A DNA stretch of 64,000 nt from Spongiactinospora sp. TRM90649 (GTDB lineage: Bacteria; Actinomycetota; Actinomycetes; Streptosporangiales; Streptosporangiaceae), in assembly GCF_029382225.1 (NCBI RefSeq), contig NZ_JARLTC010000008.1, positions 62,001-126,000 on the forward strand, in the 5' to 3' direction. The notes beneath the pieces were generated by a model that saw nothing but the letters and a program-made list of their open reading frames with translations, was not told where the DNA came from and did not search any database. Positions 1 through 8,201 of this stretch are shown here, in pieces; positions within the stretch are counted from its first letter, which is position 1; each line of letters opens with the position of its first letter. The position numbers and the translations under genes were made by a program.

Positions 1-310
1 CGTCGCGCTCGATGACCGTGGCGTTGTCGTTCAGCACCGTGATCCCCGAGTCGCGCAGCAGCACGGCGATCGCTTCCTCCGCGTCGGAGTGGTAGTCGTG
101 GTTGCCGAGCACCGCGACCACCGGGATCGGCAGGCCGCGGAACTCGTCGGCGACCACGCGCCCCTCCTCCGCGGTGCCGTGCCGGGTGAGGTCGCCGGCC
201 AGCAGCAGGACGTCGGCCCGCTCCTCGATCCCGTCGAGCCGGGCGCGAAACCTGCCGCGCAGGTCCTCGCTCATGTGAATGTCACCGACCGCGGCGATGC
301 GCACTCTCAC
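1..310 (-). CDS. Metallophosphoesterase (3' part beyond window)
   Basis: Calcineurin-like metallophosphoesterase; only the N-terminal ~103 residues are inside the window. The start is GTG at 310, giving MRVRIAAVGDIH. Motif GDIH, then LLLAGDLT and VLGNHDYH are visible; these carry the Asp, His and Asn ligands of the two-metal centre known for this family. The start codon overlaps the stop of the upstream BON gene (GTGA), so the two are translationally coupled. Substrate cannot be told from this fragment. Family call is secure; the specific role is not. Confidence 0.88.
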   Translation of the reverse strand, partial: MRVRIAAVGDIHMSEDLRGRFRARLDGIEERADVLLLAGDLTRHGTAEEGRVVADEFRGLPIPVVAVLGNHDYHSDAEEAIAVLLRDSGITVLNDNATVIERD

Positions 311-561
311 AGGGTCTCCTCTTCTCCCGGGTCACGGACCTCGACCACGCTGACCTCGTTGTGGACCGTCAGATCGGGCGCGGCCTCATGAGCCACCCCG
401 GCGATCATCCGGCGGCGGTCCTCGCCGGTGACCTGCCCGCGCAGGTAGAGCTGATCCCCACGAACATCGACGCGGATGCCCAATTCGTGCGTACGTGTGT
501 CCTCGGCCAGCGCGCGCTGAATTCTGGCGGCGACGTACTGTGGGGCTTCGTCTGTCATCAT
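307..561 (-). CDS. BON-domain protein
   Basis: An 84-aa cytoplasmic protein. Residues ~10-75 match a single BON domain: an N-terminal helix (ARIQRAL), a strand-rich stretch with DVRGDQLYLRGQV, a second helix and a closing VHNEVSVVEV strand. BON domains in OsmY-type proteins are thought to bind membranes or ligands under stress. I chose ATG at 561 because GGGAG lies about 5 nt upstream; an in-frame GTG at 573 would overlap that ribosome site. No signal peptide. It is followed, with a 4-nt overlap, by the metallophosphoesterase, and is divergent from the GT9 operon. Confidence 0.8.
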   Translation of the reverse strand: MMTDEAPQYVAARIQRALAEDTRTHELGIRVDVRGDQLYLRGQVTGEDRRRMIAGVAHEAAPDLTVHNEVSVVEVRDPGEEETL

Positions 562-775
562 GACTCCCTTCACAGCCCTCGTCTACGGCCTCCGCTTGCC
601 CTTGCGCGGCGCCGCGAAACCGGCGGGCCCCGTGCGGCGGGCTTTGGCGGGGTTCGACGCCGGGAGATCGGGAACACCAGTGGCCGAGGCGTTTCACGCC
701 CCGTGTCTAGGACGCAGGCACTCTCGTCGTCTTCGCCATGCCGGAAGACCTCCGGCGGCGCACGCAGGAGTGACC

Positions 776-1792
776 ATGCGACTTGTCGTTGACACCCCAG
801 GCCATTCGCTACATGTCCGCCCATCCGGCTCCGATGGGCCTTCCGGTCCGTGCGCGCTGGTCCTGTGCGGGGACGGTCTCGGGGCCCTGCTGGCGGCCGT
901 CCCGGCGCTGCGGGCGCTGCGCGGGTCCGGTCAGCGGGTGCTGCTGGCCGCGCGGCCCGAGCTGGCGGAACTCGCGGCGCTCACCGGTGCGGTGGAGCGC
1001 TTTGTCCCACTGCACCCCGGCCGCCCGCTCACCTTGGCCGGCGGCCCGCCGGACCTCGCCGTCAACCTGCGCGACGCCGATCCCGGCACGCACCGGATGC
1101 TGCTCGACCTGCGTCCGGCCGACCTGTGGGGGCATCGGTCCGGCGGCACGGACGGGTTCACCGGCCCCGAATGGGACGAGGACGTGGCGGACGACGCTCT
1201 CCGCTGGTGCCGTCTCCTGGAGTGGTACGGCGTGGCCGCCGACCCCGGCAACATCGCCCTGCCCATTCCGTTGTGCCGCAACCAGGCCAAGGGGGCCGTC
1301 GTCGTCCATCCCGGCCAGGGCGGACGCTTCCGGCACTCCGCGTACTCTGCGCACGCTGCGCACTCTGGACGCTCCGGGCGCTCTGCTCACCATGGTGACC
1401 GAGGCCGCCGGCCCGAGCACCGTTTCGCGCTGGTGGCCGATGTGGTGGCCGGGAAGGGCGGTCAGGTGGTGGTGACCGGCGGCCGGTCGGACCGTCTCGT
1501 CGCCACGCGGGTCGCCGCGCAGAGCTTCCTGCCGCCGCATGCCGTCCTGACGGGCCGTACGTCGATGCGGCAGCTCTGCGCCGTGGTGGCCGGGGCCCGG
1601 CTGGTGGTGTGCGGCAGCGCGGGCATCGCCCGGCTGGCCGAGGCGTACGGCACGCCGTGCCTGCGGGTGGACGACCCCGCCACCAGCGTGGACGGCGTGC
1701 TCGAAGCCGCGCTCACCCTGCTCGCGGGGCATGAGAGCACCCGCGCTGGGTACGGGACACTCTCCGCTGTACGACAGAGGAGGTGGAGATGA
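776..1792 (+). CDS. Glycosyltransferase family 9 (heptosyltransferase-like)
   Basis: A 338-aa protein resembling ADP-heptose:LPS heptosyltransferases (GT9): an N-terminal Rossmann-like half (ALVLCGDGLGALLAAVPALRAL) and a C-terminal half with VVVHPGQGG, the glycine-rich VVVTGG strand, and LTGRTSMRQLCAVVAGARLVV followed by AEAYGTPCL, the usual nucleotide-sugar site. ATG at 776 is preceded by CAGGAG; upstream in-frame codons lie in the spacer. Between the two halves (about 1330-1400) is a low-complexity His/Ser/Arg/Gly linker made of 9-nt repeats. Actinobacterial members are not LPS enzymes; the acceptor is unknown. First gene of a run with a small membrane protein, SDR and transketolase; its stop overlaps the next start (ATGA). 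Confidence 0.8.
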   Translation: MRLVVDTPGHSLHVRPSGSDGPSGPCALVLCGDGLGALLAAVPALRALRGSGQRVLLAARPELAELAALTGAVERFVPLHPGRPLTLAGGPPDLAVNLRDADPGTHRMLLDLRPADLWGHRSGGTDGFTGPEWDEDVADDALRWCRLLEWYGVAADPGNIALPIPLCRNQAKGAVVVHPGQGGRFRHSAYSAHAAHSGRSGRSAHHGDRGRRPEHRFALVADVVAGKGGQVVVTGGRSDRLVATRVAAQSFLPPHAVLTGRTSMRQLCAVVAGARLVVCGSAGIARLAEAYGTPCLRVDDPATSVDGVLEAALTLLAGHESTRAGYGTLSAVRQRRWR

Positions 1793-2031
1793 CGCGACGC
1801 GAGAAGCCGGCCGTTCCATCCACACCGCGGGACGTGGTGCACATCCGGATCGGCTCGTTCTTCCTGCTGTTCGCGGCGGCTGTGGGCGTGCTCGGCGTGG
1901 TGGCGCACATCTACTGGCTGACGATCGTGATGGCGGTCGTCGCCGTGGTGACCATCATCGACATCTGGCTCGCCGTGCACCGGCAGTCCGCGCGCGAGCA
2001 AGAGGGGGACGGCAGTGCCGGACTGGAATAG
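1789..2031 (+). CDS. Small two-helix membrane protein
   Basis: An 80-aa protein with two predicted transmembrane segments separated by a very short turn: roughly residues 24-44 (SFFLLFAAAVGVLGVVAHIY) and 46-62 (LTIVMAVVAVVTIIDIW), followed by a charged C-terminus. ATG at 1789 follows AGAGGAGG; the GTG 6 nt earlier would put that site too close. It overlaps GT9 by 4 nt and the SDR by 17 nt, so it is part of the same operon. I do not recognise a named family; a membrane anchor or accessory role is only a guess. Confidence 0.72.
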   Translation: MTRREKPAVPSTPRDVVHIRIGSFFLLFAAAVGVLGVVAHIYWLTIVMAVVAVVTIIDIWLAVHRQSAREQEGDGSAGLE

Positions 2032-3031
2032 CGACACCTGGCATGACAACGGCTGGAATGACACGGGTTGGCATGACACCGGCGGCGACACCCGGCCGGA
2101 GCAGCCCTTCGCGAGATCCCCCGAGCGCAGGGACGCGCTGGTCGGCAAGGTCGTCGTGGTGACCGGCGCCGACGGCGCCGTCGGCCGTGCCGTGGGCGGA
2201 CGGCTCGGCCAGGAGGGCGCGCACGTCGGACTGATCGCCGGGGAGTCGGCGGGCCTCGCCACCGCCGCCGTGGAGGTGGGCGCGGCGGGCGGCAGCGGCA
2301 TGGTCTACGAGGCCGACCCGTCCGACCTGGCGCAGGTCAGGACGGCCGCCGAGCGGATCGAGGCCGATCTGGGCCCGATCGACGTGTGGATCAATGTGAC
2401 GTTCCCCACGGAGGCCGCGCGCTTCGCCGACATGGACCCCCGGGAGTTCGAGCGGGTCACGGATGAGGCGTATCTCGGCTGCGCGTGGGGCACCCGCGTG
2501 GCACTCGACCTGATGCGCCCGCGCGGGCACGGCGTGATCGTGCAGGCCGGATCGACGCTGTCGTATCGGGGCGTGCCGCTCAGGTCCGCGTACTGCGGGG
2601 CGGAGCACGCGATCAGCGGCATGACCGAGTCGATCAGGACGGAACTCCTCGAAGAGGGCAGCGCCCTCAAGATCACAACGGTCCGGTTCCCGGCTCCGGC
2701 TCCCACGGACGACCAGGACGGCTCGGCCGTCCACCGTCCGGACGCCGTCGCCGAGGCCATGGTCTTCGCCGCGCTGCACCCCGAGCGCAAGGAGCACCGG
2801 GTCGGCGCCTCCACCGCCGCGACCCTGATCGCCCAGCGGGTGGCCCCCGCCGTGGTGGACCGCTACCTCGCCCGCGGCGGCGCCGCACGAGACCGGGGGA
2901 AGGCGCGGTATCGGAGCATCCCCGTATGGGTGTCGGCCGCCGCCGGAGCCGCCGCCGGGGCCGCCGCCGTCGTGGGATCGGCGCTCATACGCCGTCGCCG
3001 CCGCCAGGTTTCCGCTAGGCGGGTCGGGTAG
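2015..3031 (+). CDS. SDR-family protein with C-terminal membrane helix, catalytic Lys missing
   Basis: A 338-aa short-chain dehydrogenase/reductase-fold protein. The NAD(P) motif TGADGAVG is at residues 50-57, the catalytic Ser at 180 and Tyr at 193. The SDR signature should be YxxxK, but here it is YCGAE (Glu197, codon GAG), and the NNAG strand is replaced by INVTF. Residues ~305-328 form a hydrophobic Ala-rich helix followed by RRRRR, a likely membrane anchor. The first 25 residues are an odd Trp/His/Asp/Gly repeat encoded by 15-nt repeats. GTG at 2015 follows AGAGGGGG. Dehydrogenase activity is doubtful; it may bind nucleotide or act as a scaffold. Confidence 0.8.
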   Translation: MPDWNSDTWHDNGWNDTGWHDTGGDTRPEQPFARSPERRDALVGKVVVVTGADGAVGRAVGGRLGQEGAHVGLIAGESAGLATAAVEVGAAGGSGMVYEADPSDLAQVRTAAERIEADLGPIDVWINVTFPTEAARFADMDPREFERVTDEAYLGCAWGTRVALDLMRPRGHGVIVQAGSTLSYRGVPLRSAYCGAEHAISGMTESIRTELLEEGSALKITTVRFPAPAPTDDQDGSAVHRPDAVAEAMVFAALHPERKEHRVGASTAATLIAQRVAPAVVDRYLARGGAARDRGKARYRSIPVWVSAAAGAAAGAAAVVGSALIRRRRRQVSARRVG

Positions 3032-3065
3032 TCGGGGAGTCAGTGCAGAGACGAAGGGAGTCATC

Positions 3066-4898
3066 ATGCCCGAACGCGATCTCCGCTACCTGGCCGACCT
3101 CGCGACGCAACTGCGCGTGGACGCCGTACGGGCCTCCTCCACCGCCGGATCCGGGCATCCGACCTCCTCGATGTCCGCCGCCGACCTCATGGCCGTGCTG
3201 TTCGCCTGCCACCTCCGCTATGACTTCGACCACCCGGATTCCCCGGCCAACGACCACCTGATCTTCTCCAAGGGCCACGCGTCCCCGCTGCTGTACGCGC
3301 TCTACAAGGCGGCCGGGGCCATCACCGACGAGGAGTTGCTGTCGTTCCGGAAGCGTGGCAGCCGGTTGGAGGGCCATCCGACCCCCAGGCTGCCGTGGGT
3401 GGACGTGGCCACCGGCTCGCTCGGCCAAGGACTGCCCGTGGGGGTGGGCGTGGCCATCGCGGGACGAAGGCTGGATCACCTGCCGTACCACGTGTGGGTG
3501 CTGTGCGGGGACGGCGAGCTGGCCGAAGGGTCCATGTGGGAGGCCGTTGAGCAGGCGGGATATGAGGGACTCGGCAATCTCACCGCCATCGTCGACGTGA
3601 ACCGTCTCGGCCAGCACGGGCCGACCCGGCACGGGTGGGACACCGGCGCGTACGCCCGCAGGCTGTGTGCGTTCGGCTGGCACACCGTGGAGATCGACGG
3701 GCACGACCCCGGACAGATCGACTACGCCCTCAACGACGCCCGCAACATGCGCAGACGGCCCACCGCGATCCTGGCGCGGACCAGGAAGGGCGAGGGCGTG
3801 TCCGCCGTCGAGGACCGCGAGGGGGCGCACGGCAAGCCGCTCGCCGACCCCGAACGCGCCATCGGGGAGCTGGGCGGCGAACGCGAGACCATCCGCGTCG
3901 AGGTGACGAAGCCGGATCCGGCGCGTGAACCCAATGGAGTCCCCCACAATCCGCTCAAACTCCCGCACTTCACTGTCGGGGACGAGGTCGCCACCCGCAC
4001 CGCCTTCGGCGAGACCCTCGCGGCGCTCGGCTCGGCGCGCGGCGACGTGGTGGCCCTGGACGGCGAGGTCGCCGACTCCACCAAGGCCCAGGTGTTCGCC
4101 GACACCCACCCCGAGCGGTTCTTCGAGTTCTACATCGCCGAACAGCAGATGATCGCGGCGGCGGTCGGCATGCAGGTACGCGGCTGGGTGCCGTTCGCGA
4201 CGACGTTCGCCGCGTTCCTGACCAGGGCCGCGGACTTCATCCGGATGGCGGCGATCAGCCAGGCCGACATCCGGCTCGTCGGCTCCCACGCGGGCGTCGA
4301 GATCGGCCAGGACGGCCCGTCGCAGATGGGCCTTGAGGACCTGGCGATGATGCGCACCGTCCACGGCAGCACGGTGCTCTCCCCCTGCGACGCCAACCAG
4401 ACGGCCAAACTGGTGGCCGCGATGGCGGACATCCCCGGTGTCGGCTACCTGCGGACCACCCGTGGGACGACCCCGGTGATCTACGACCCCGACGAGGAGT
4501 TCGCGATCGGCGGCTGCCGCGTCCTGCGCAGCTCCCCGGAGGACCTGGCGACGATCGTGGCCACGGGGGTCACCGTCCACGAGGCCCTGGCCGCGGCCGA
4601 CGAACTGGCCGAGGAGGGCACCCGGGTCGGCGTGATCGACCTCTACTCGATCAAGCCCCTGGACGTGGAGGCCCTGCGCTCGGCGGCCACCACCACGGGC
4701 AACCTGATCACCGTCGAGGACCACTGGCCCGAGGGCGGCCTCGGCGAGGCGGTCCTGTCGGCGGTCAGCGACCTCGGCCCCCGCGTCATCAAGCTCGCCG
4801 TCCGCCACATGCCAGGCTCGGCCACCCCGAAGGAACAACTCCGCGACGCGGGCATCGACCGCACCGCCATCCGCGAAGCCGTCCACCACCTTCGCTGA
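3066..4898 (+). CDS. Transketolase
   Basis: A 610-aa single-chain transketolase, moving two-carbon ketol units between sugar phosphates with thiamine diphosphate. Domain order: TPP domain (residues ~1-270) with GSGHPTSSMSAAD, KGHASPLLYA and the TPP/Mg motif GDGELAEGSMWEA around 146; pyrimidine domain (~315-480) with FIAEQQM-type Glu near 357; C-terminal domain (~490-610) with EDHWPEGGLGEAV. It is shorter than the ~660-aa housekeeping enzymes, like a group of archaeal/actinobacterial transketolases. ATG at 3066 follows GAAGGGAG. It lies 34 nt after the SDR and likely ends the operon. A role in a stress or dormancy-linked carbohydrate pathway is inference. Confidence 0.9.
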   Translation: MPERDLRYLADLATQLRVDAVRASSTAGSGHPTSSMSAADLMAVLFACHLRYDFDHPDSPANDHLIFSKGHASPLLYALYKAAGAITDEELLSFRKRGSRLEGHPTPRLPWVDVATGSLGQGLPVGVGVAIAGRRLDHLPYHVWVLCGDGELAEGSMWEAVEQAGYEGLGNLTAIVDVNRLGQHGPTRHGWDTGAYARRLCAFGWHTVEIDGHDPGQIDYALNDARNMRRRPTAILARTRKGEGVSAVEDREGAHGKPLADPERAIGELGGERETIRVEVTKPDPAREPNGVPHNPLKLPHFTVGDEVATRTAFGETLAALGSARGDVVALDGEVADSTKAQVFADTHPERFFEFYIAEQQMIAAAVGMQVRGWVPFATTFAAFLTRAADFIRMAAISQADIRLVGSHAGVEIGQDGPSQMGLEDLAMMRTVHGSTVLSPCDANQTAKLVAAMADIPGVGYLRTTRGTTPVIYDPDEEFAIGGCRVLRSSPEDLATIVATGVTVHEALAAADELAEEGTRVGVIDLYSIKPLDVEALRSAATTTGNLITVEDHWPEGGLGEAVLSAVSDLGPRVIKLAVRHMPGSATPKEQLRDAGIDRTAIREAVHHLR

Positions 4899-5211
4899 CG
4901 ACTCCCCCACCCCCATTGACCTCTCCGTACGGCCGCCAGATCGGCGGTCCGTACCCAACGGCCCTCGCTGCGCTCGGACGATCTTCCTGGTGTCGGGCTA
5001 CGCCCGACGCCCACGCCCTCGCCTGCCACCCGGTCATGCGGGGAAGTGGCAGGCGCCGTAACGACTGCGGACGCGCGGCAGCAGGGAGACAGCGATGACC
5101 AGGGCCGCCTAAATCGCGCATATTGGTACCGACCGTTCCTGCGAGCGTGGTGCACAAATAAAGCCTTGCGCCGTAACCTGAAGTCATTGGGGACTCCAGA
5201 AGGGCTGGGCT
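4899..5211. other. Intergenic region, hairpin plus regulator upstream region
   Basis: 313 bp without a credible gene; a short open frame at 4916-5098 lacks a ribosome site and codon bias. A hairpin at 4992-5008 (GTCGGGC-TAC-GCCCGAC) may end the transketolase transcript, although no T-run follows. From about 5100 on the base composition becomes more AT-rich, leading into the XRE gene, whose ribosome site AGAAGGG is at about 5198-5204. Confidence 0.5.
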
Positions 5212-6396
5212 ATGCCTGAAGGCTACAAAACCATGGAACTCGCCGCCCGACTCCAGACCGCAAGAAAGCGACGAGGACTCACCCAGAAGGAACTCGCCGA
5301 CCTAGCCGACATTTCGGTCAGCCTGGTAAGGAAGATCGAACAAGGTGTCGTTCAGGACACACGGCTGGAGACGGTTCGCCGCCTGGCCGCCGCTCTTCGC
5401 GTTCCCACCATGAGCCTCATCGGCCCCTCCCAAGGCGAAGAGGAGAATGATCTCTCAGCCCATATAGAGATATGGGATGCGACGAAACGCGCACTTGTGG
5501 GCCGCATAGAACAGCCCACAGAAGCACCGACCAGTGAGGGCGTTCGAGCCGCGTTCGACGCGCTCAAGCCACTTATGGCTGTGCACCAATACGCTGAAGT
5601 CTCCCAGACCCTGCCGTATCTACTGCGGGACGCCGATGCCCTCAACGGCTCCGGACGGGCCATTCGCTCGCAACTGCTCAACTTCGCCGGATGGTTCTTC
5701 GTTCAGACCCGGCAGTACAGCACCGCCGACGTGACGCTTCAACTCGCTCTCGACACGGCGGACAACAGACTCGACGCCGCCGCAGCGGTGAGCACCATGG
5801 CGTGGTTGCATCTCCGGCGCGGCCTCCTCGACGAAGCTCGCTCCATAACCACGACCTGGGCTGATGAGATCGAACCTCGCTTCAGCCGCGCGACTGCGGG
5901 CGAACTGAGCGCGTGGGGACAACTCCTGCTGTTCGCCTCCGCCGCCGCGATTCGCGACAATCGGGAGGGCGAGGCCGAAGACATGCTCAAGCTGGCCCGC
6001 GCTGCCGCCGCGAGAATCGGCCATGAGATTCTCGCCGACACCAGTACGGCACGGACATTTGGGCCATCAACGGTCGCCATGCAACGCGCAGAGAATGCCA
6101 CCATTCAGGACAGGCCCGACAAAGTACTAAAAATCGCCGAGCAGATACCGGAACAGCTTCTGTTGGCAAAGGCCGCAGGGAGGAACCGGCACCATCTGGA
6201 CGTGGCAAACGCTCTGGTCTCCACTCGGCGCACCAGTGAAGCGCTGGGCGTTTTGATGAAATTGTCACAGGCTTCACCGGAGTGGATCTCTGTGCAACAT
6301 TACGCGAAGGACATCCTTACACGCGTGATCAGTCGCAGGCGGACCCTTACGGAAGAAATGCGCGCACTCGCCGACGTCGTCAAAATGCCTTACTGA
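5212..6396 (+). CDS. XRE-family regulator with TPR-like C-terminal domain
   Basis: A 394-aa cytoplasmic protein. An N-terminal helix-turn-helix (residues ~10-65; RRGLTQKELADLADISVSLV then KIEQG) is followed by a long all-helical region (~95-390) that resembles tetratricopeptide repeats, as in actinobacterial regulators that sense peptides or partner proteins. ATG at 5212 follows AGAAGGG with 8-nt spacing. Its codon use is less GC-biased than its neighbours (for example ~52% GC around 6121-6180), suggesting transfer. No DUF397 partner is present; the next gene is a small unknown protein 168 bp downstream. Target unknown. Confidence 0.8.
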   Translation: MPEGYKTMELAARLQTARKRRGLTQKELADLADISVSLVRKIEQGVVQDTRLETVRRLAAALRVPTMSLIGPSQGEEENDLSAHIEIWDATKRALVGRIEQPTEAPTSEGVRAAFDALKPLMAVHQYAEVSQTLPYLLRDADALNGSGRAIRSQLLNFAGWFFVQTRQYSTADVTLQLALDTADNRLDAAAAVSTMAWLHLRRGLLDEARSITTTWADEIEPRFSRATAGELSAWGQLLLFASAAAIRDNREGEAEDMLKLARAAAARIGHEILADTSTARTFGPSTVAMQRAENATIQDRPDKVLKIAEQIPEQLLLAKAAGRNRHHLDVANALVSTRRTSEALGVLMKLSQASPEWISVQHYAKDILTRVISRRRTLTEEMRALADVVKMPY

Positions 6397-6564
6397 CCAG
6401 CGCCGTTCACTCTCGTTGAGACTTCCGAGAGATCTCCTCGGAAAGTACCAATGACACTTTCACGGGCTCGATTTACGGTCACCTCATGCCTTGAAAAGGC
6501 GGAACCCGCCGGGACGCTACGAACGCTCGACGGGTTCCTTGACCGCAGATAGGAGCTGCGACCC

Positions 6565-6882
6565 GTGGGAGATCTTATCCCTGTGCCGGAATCCGGCATG
6601 CCCGATTTGATGGAGATCGAGCAAGACGACGATGTACTCGCTTCCTGGAAGGTGGATGCGGGGAAGAGCAGTTCTGCTGGTGTGACCGGTTCGGCAGCCG
6701 TCGCGGCGGCGGACATGCTGGCGGCGCTGGCCACCTTCCCGGACGGGCGTGGCCGGGTGCGGTTCGCGCGGATCATGCCGTCCATGTCCGGGGCGGAGTA
6801 CCTGTACGGCGCGACGGTGCTGACCGCGCATCGCCGTGACGGGGCGACGACGACCGTTTCGGGTGACGCGTGGGACCTCTAG
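6565..6882 (+). CDS. Hypothetical acidic protein
   Basis: A 105-aa protein starting at GTG 6565, with AGGAG 9 nt upstream. The first half is acidic (PESGMPDLMEIEQDDD), the middle is Ala-rich (VTGSAAVAAADMLAALATF), and the C-terminus is basic then acidic (AHRRDG...GDAWDL). No signal peptide, Cys cluster or membrane helix. I do not recognise a family. It follows the XRE regulator on the same strand and may be its target or partner, which is inference from position only. A RiPP precursor was considered but there is no modification enzyme beside it. Confidence 0.5.
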   Translation: MGDLIPVPESGMPDLMEIEQDDDVLASWKVDAGKSSSAGVTGSAAVAAADMLAALATFPDGRGRVRFARIMPSMSGAEYLYGATVLTAHRRDGATTTVSGDAWDL

Positions 6883-7210
6883 CGATGAGCTGGCGTGGCA
6901 GCGGGGCGTGGATGACCTGACCGCCTCGGCGGGGCGCGCACGCCACCTTCCCGGCCGCGCCTCGCCGAGGCCCCCCGCCAGCCACCTGCCCCGGACATCC
7001 CGGCGGCCCGAGGCCGCCAGCGGCGGCTGGACGCTGTCCTCGGCTGCGCACTCAGCCGAGGACAGCGCCAACCCCTCCACTCTCCGGGCACACTTCGATC
7101 GCCTCCTGCGCGCCTGCCGCTCCAGAGCGCCCGCGATCAGTTTGGTGAGATAGCGGTCTACGGCACGCCGGCGACGGCGCCGGTCAGTGGGAGGTGGGGG
7201 CATTGAACCG
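6883..7210. other. Intergenic region with no gene seen
   Basis: 328 bp between a plus-strand and a minus-strand gene. Open frames here have no ribosome site and look like chance frames in GC-rich DNA. The only clear structure is the long perfect hairpin at 7032-7067, described separately. Confidence 0.5.
7032..7067. terminator. Perfect 15-bp hairpin, bidirectional terminator candidate
   Basis: Arms CGCTGTCCTCGGCTG and CAGCCGAGGACAGCG pair perfectly over 15 bp around the loop CGCACT. It lies between the convergent genes at 6565-6882 and 7211-7462. There is no T-run, which is common for actinobacterial terminators. Confidence 0.65.
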
Positions 7211-7462
7211 TCACACCATGGGGTCGTCGTGGCGACGCTCCTCGTACACGCGTCGCGTCGTGGGCGCCTCATGGTGGGTGGTGGCCACGACGGTACGGCG
7301 GGCCTGCTGGATCCGGTACAGCCCGAACAGCAGTCCGGCCACGCCGCCCACCATCAAGATCACGCCGACCACGTTGATGTCGACGCCCGCCAACTCGAAC
7401 TCGACCGCCCAGGTGAGGATGGCACCCAGCATGATGAGGATGATGCTCCCGGCGATGGTCAT
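7211..7462 (-). CDS. DUF6458-family small membrane protein
   Basis: An 83-aa protein with two hydrophobic segments: residues ~2-22 (TIAGSIILIMLGAILTWAV) and ~30-52 (NVVGVILMVGGVAGLLFGLY), ending in a basic, Thr/His-rich cytoplasmic tail. The pattern, including the conserved G-x-L-x-WAV and the glycine-rich second helix, fits the actinobacterial DUF6458 family. ATG at 7462 follows AAGGAG with 8-nt spacing; an upstream in-frame start would lack this. Function unknown. It stands alone and is divergent from the kinase-like gene at 7599. Confidence 0.8.
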   Translation of the reverse strand: MTIAGSIILIMLGAILTWAVEFELAGVDINVVGVILMVGGVAGLLFGLYRIQQARRTVVATTHHEAPTTRRVYEERRHDDPMV

Positions 7463-7598
7463 GGGGTTGTCTCCTTCCAGCCAACGCATTGCCTTCTATC
7501 CGTCAGGCGGATCTCAAACGTCACCCCCGCGCTGAACCGCCCCTTACCGGGCAGGAGAATGACACCCACCCCACGACCCACCCCGGAGGTGACGGAGT

Positions 7599-8159
7599 TT
7601 GACGACGCCCCCGGCCGAGTCCCCCACCGGACAGGCCGCCACCGACACGCCCATCGTCGTGATCGGGCTCATGGGTTCGGGAAAGACGACGGTGGCGACC
7701 CTCATCGCCGAGCGGCTGCACCGCACGCTGCGCGACAGCGATCCCGACATGGAGGCCCGCTACGGAATGACCGCGGCCGAGACGGTCGAGCGGATGGGTG
7801 CGGAGGTCCTGCACAAGCGGGAGTTCGAGCATCTGCGCGAGTCGCTGACCGACGACCCGCCGTCCGTGATCGCGGCGGCGGCCAGCACGATGGACTCGCC
7901 GGACACCCCCGCCCTGCTCGGGCCGGTGCTGGTGATCTGGCTGGACGCCCCGGACGCGGTGCTGGCCGAGCGGATGCTGTCCGGCCGGCATCGCCCGCAC
8001 TTCGAGGCCGACCTGAGGGCGATGCTGGCCAAGCAGCGGGCCGGCCGGGGGCCGATGATGGCACGCGTGGCCGACCTGACGTTCGACGTCGCCGAATCGC
8101 GACCCGAGGAGGTCGCGGCGGGGGTGTTCAGGGCGCTCGAAGCCCTCGAAGCGTTCTGA
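7599..8159 (+). CDS. Shikimate-kinase-like P-loop protein
   Basis: A 186-aa P-loop kinase-fold protein. Walker A is GLMGSGKTT (residues ~23-31), followed by RDSDPDMEARYGMTAAETVE, which corresponds to the substrate Asp and lid region of shikimate/gluconate kinases, and WLDAPDAVLAERM. The shikimate-binding GGG motif is replaced by AAAAST, so shikimate may not be the substrate. TTG at 7599 is used as start with GGAGG 9 nt upstream; no better start is in frame. Not next to other aro genes. It could be a small-molecule kinase of unknown substrate. Ends in a short LEALEAF repeat. Confidence 0.7.
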   Translation: MTTPPAESPTGQAATDTPIVVIGLMGSGKTTVATLIAERLHRTLRDSDPDMEARYGMTAAETVERMGAEVLHKREFEHLRESLTDDPPSVIAAAASTMDSPDTPALLGPVLVIWLDAPDAVLAERMLSGRHRPHFEADLRAMLAKQRAGRGPMMARVADLTFDVAESRPEEVAAGVFRALEALEAF

Positions 8160-8201
8160 CCCCGCCGAACCGGACGAACCGCTGAACCGGACGGACCAGG
8201 G

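Noticed and set aside
4916..5098. Small ORF after transketolase
   Set aside because: No ribosome site, random-looking composition, hairpin inside.
6565..6882. RiPP precursor
   Set aside because: No modification enzyme nearby, no Cys or Ser/Thr-rich core.
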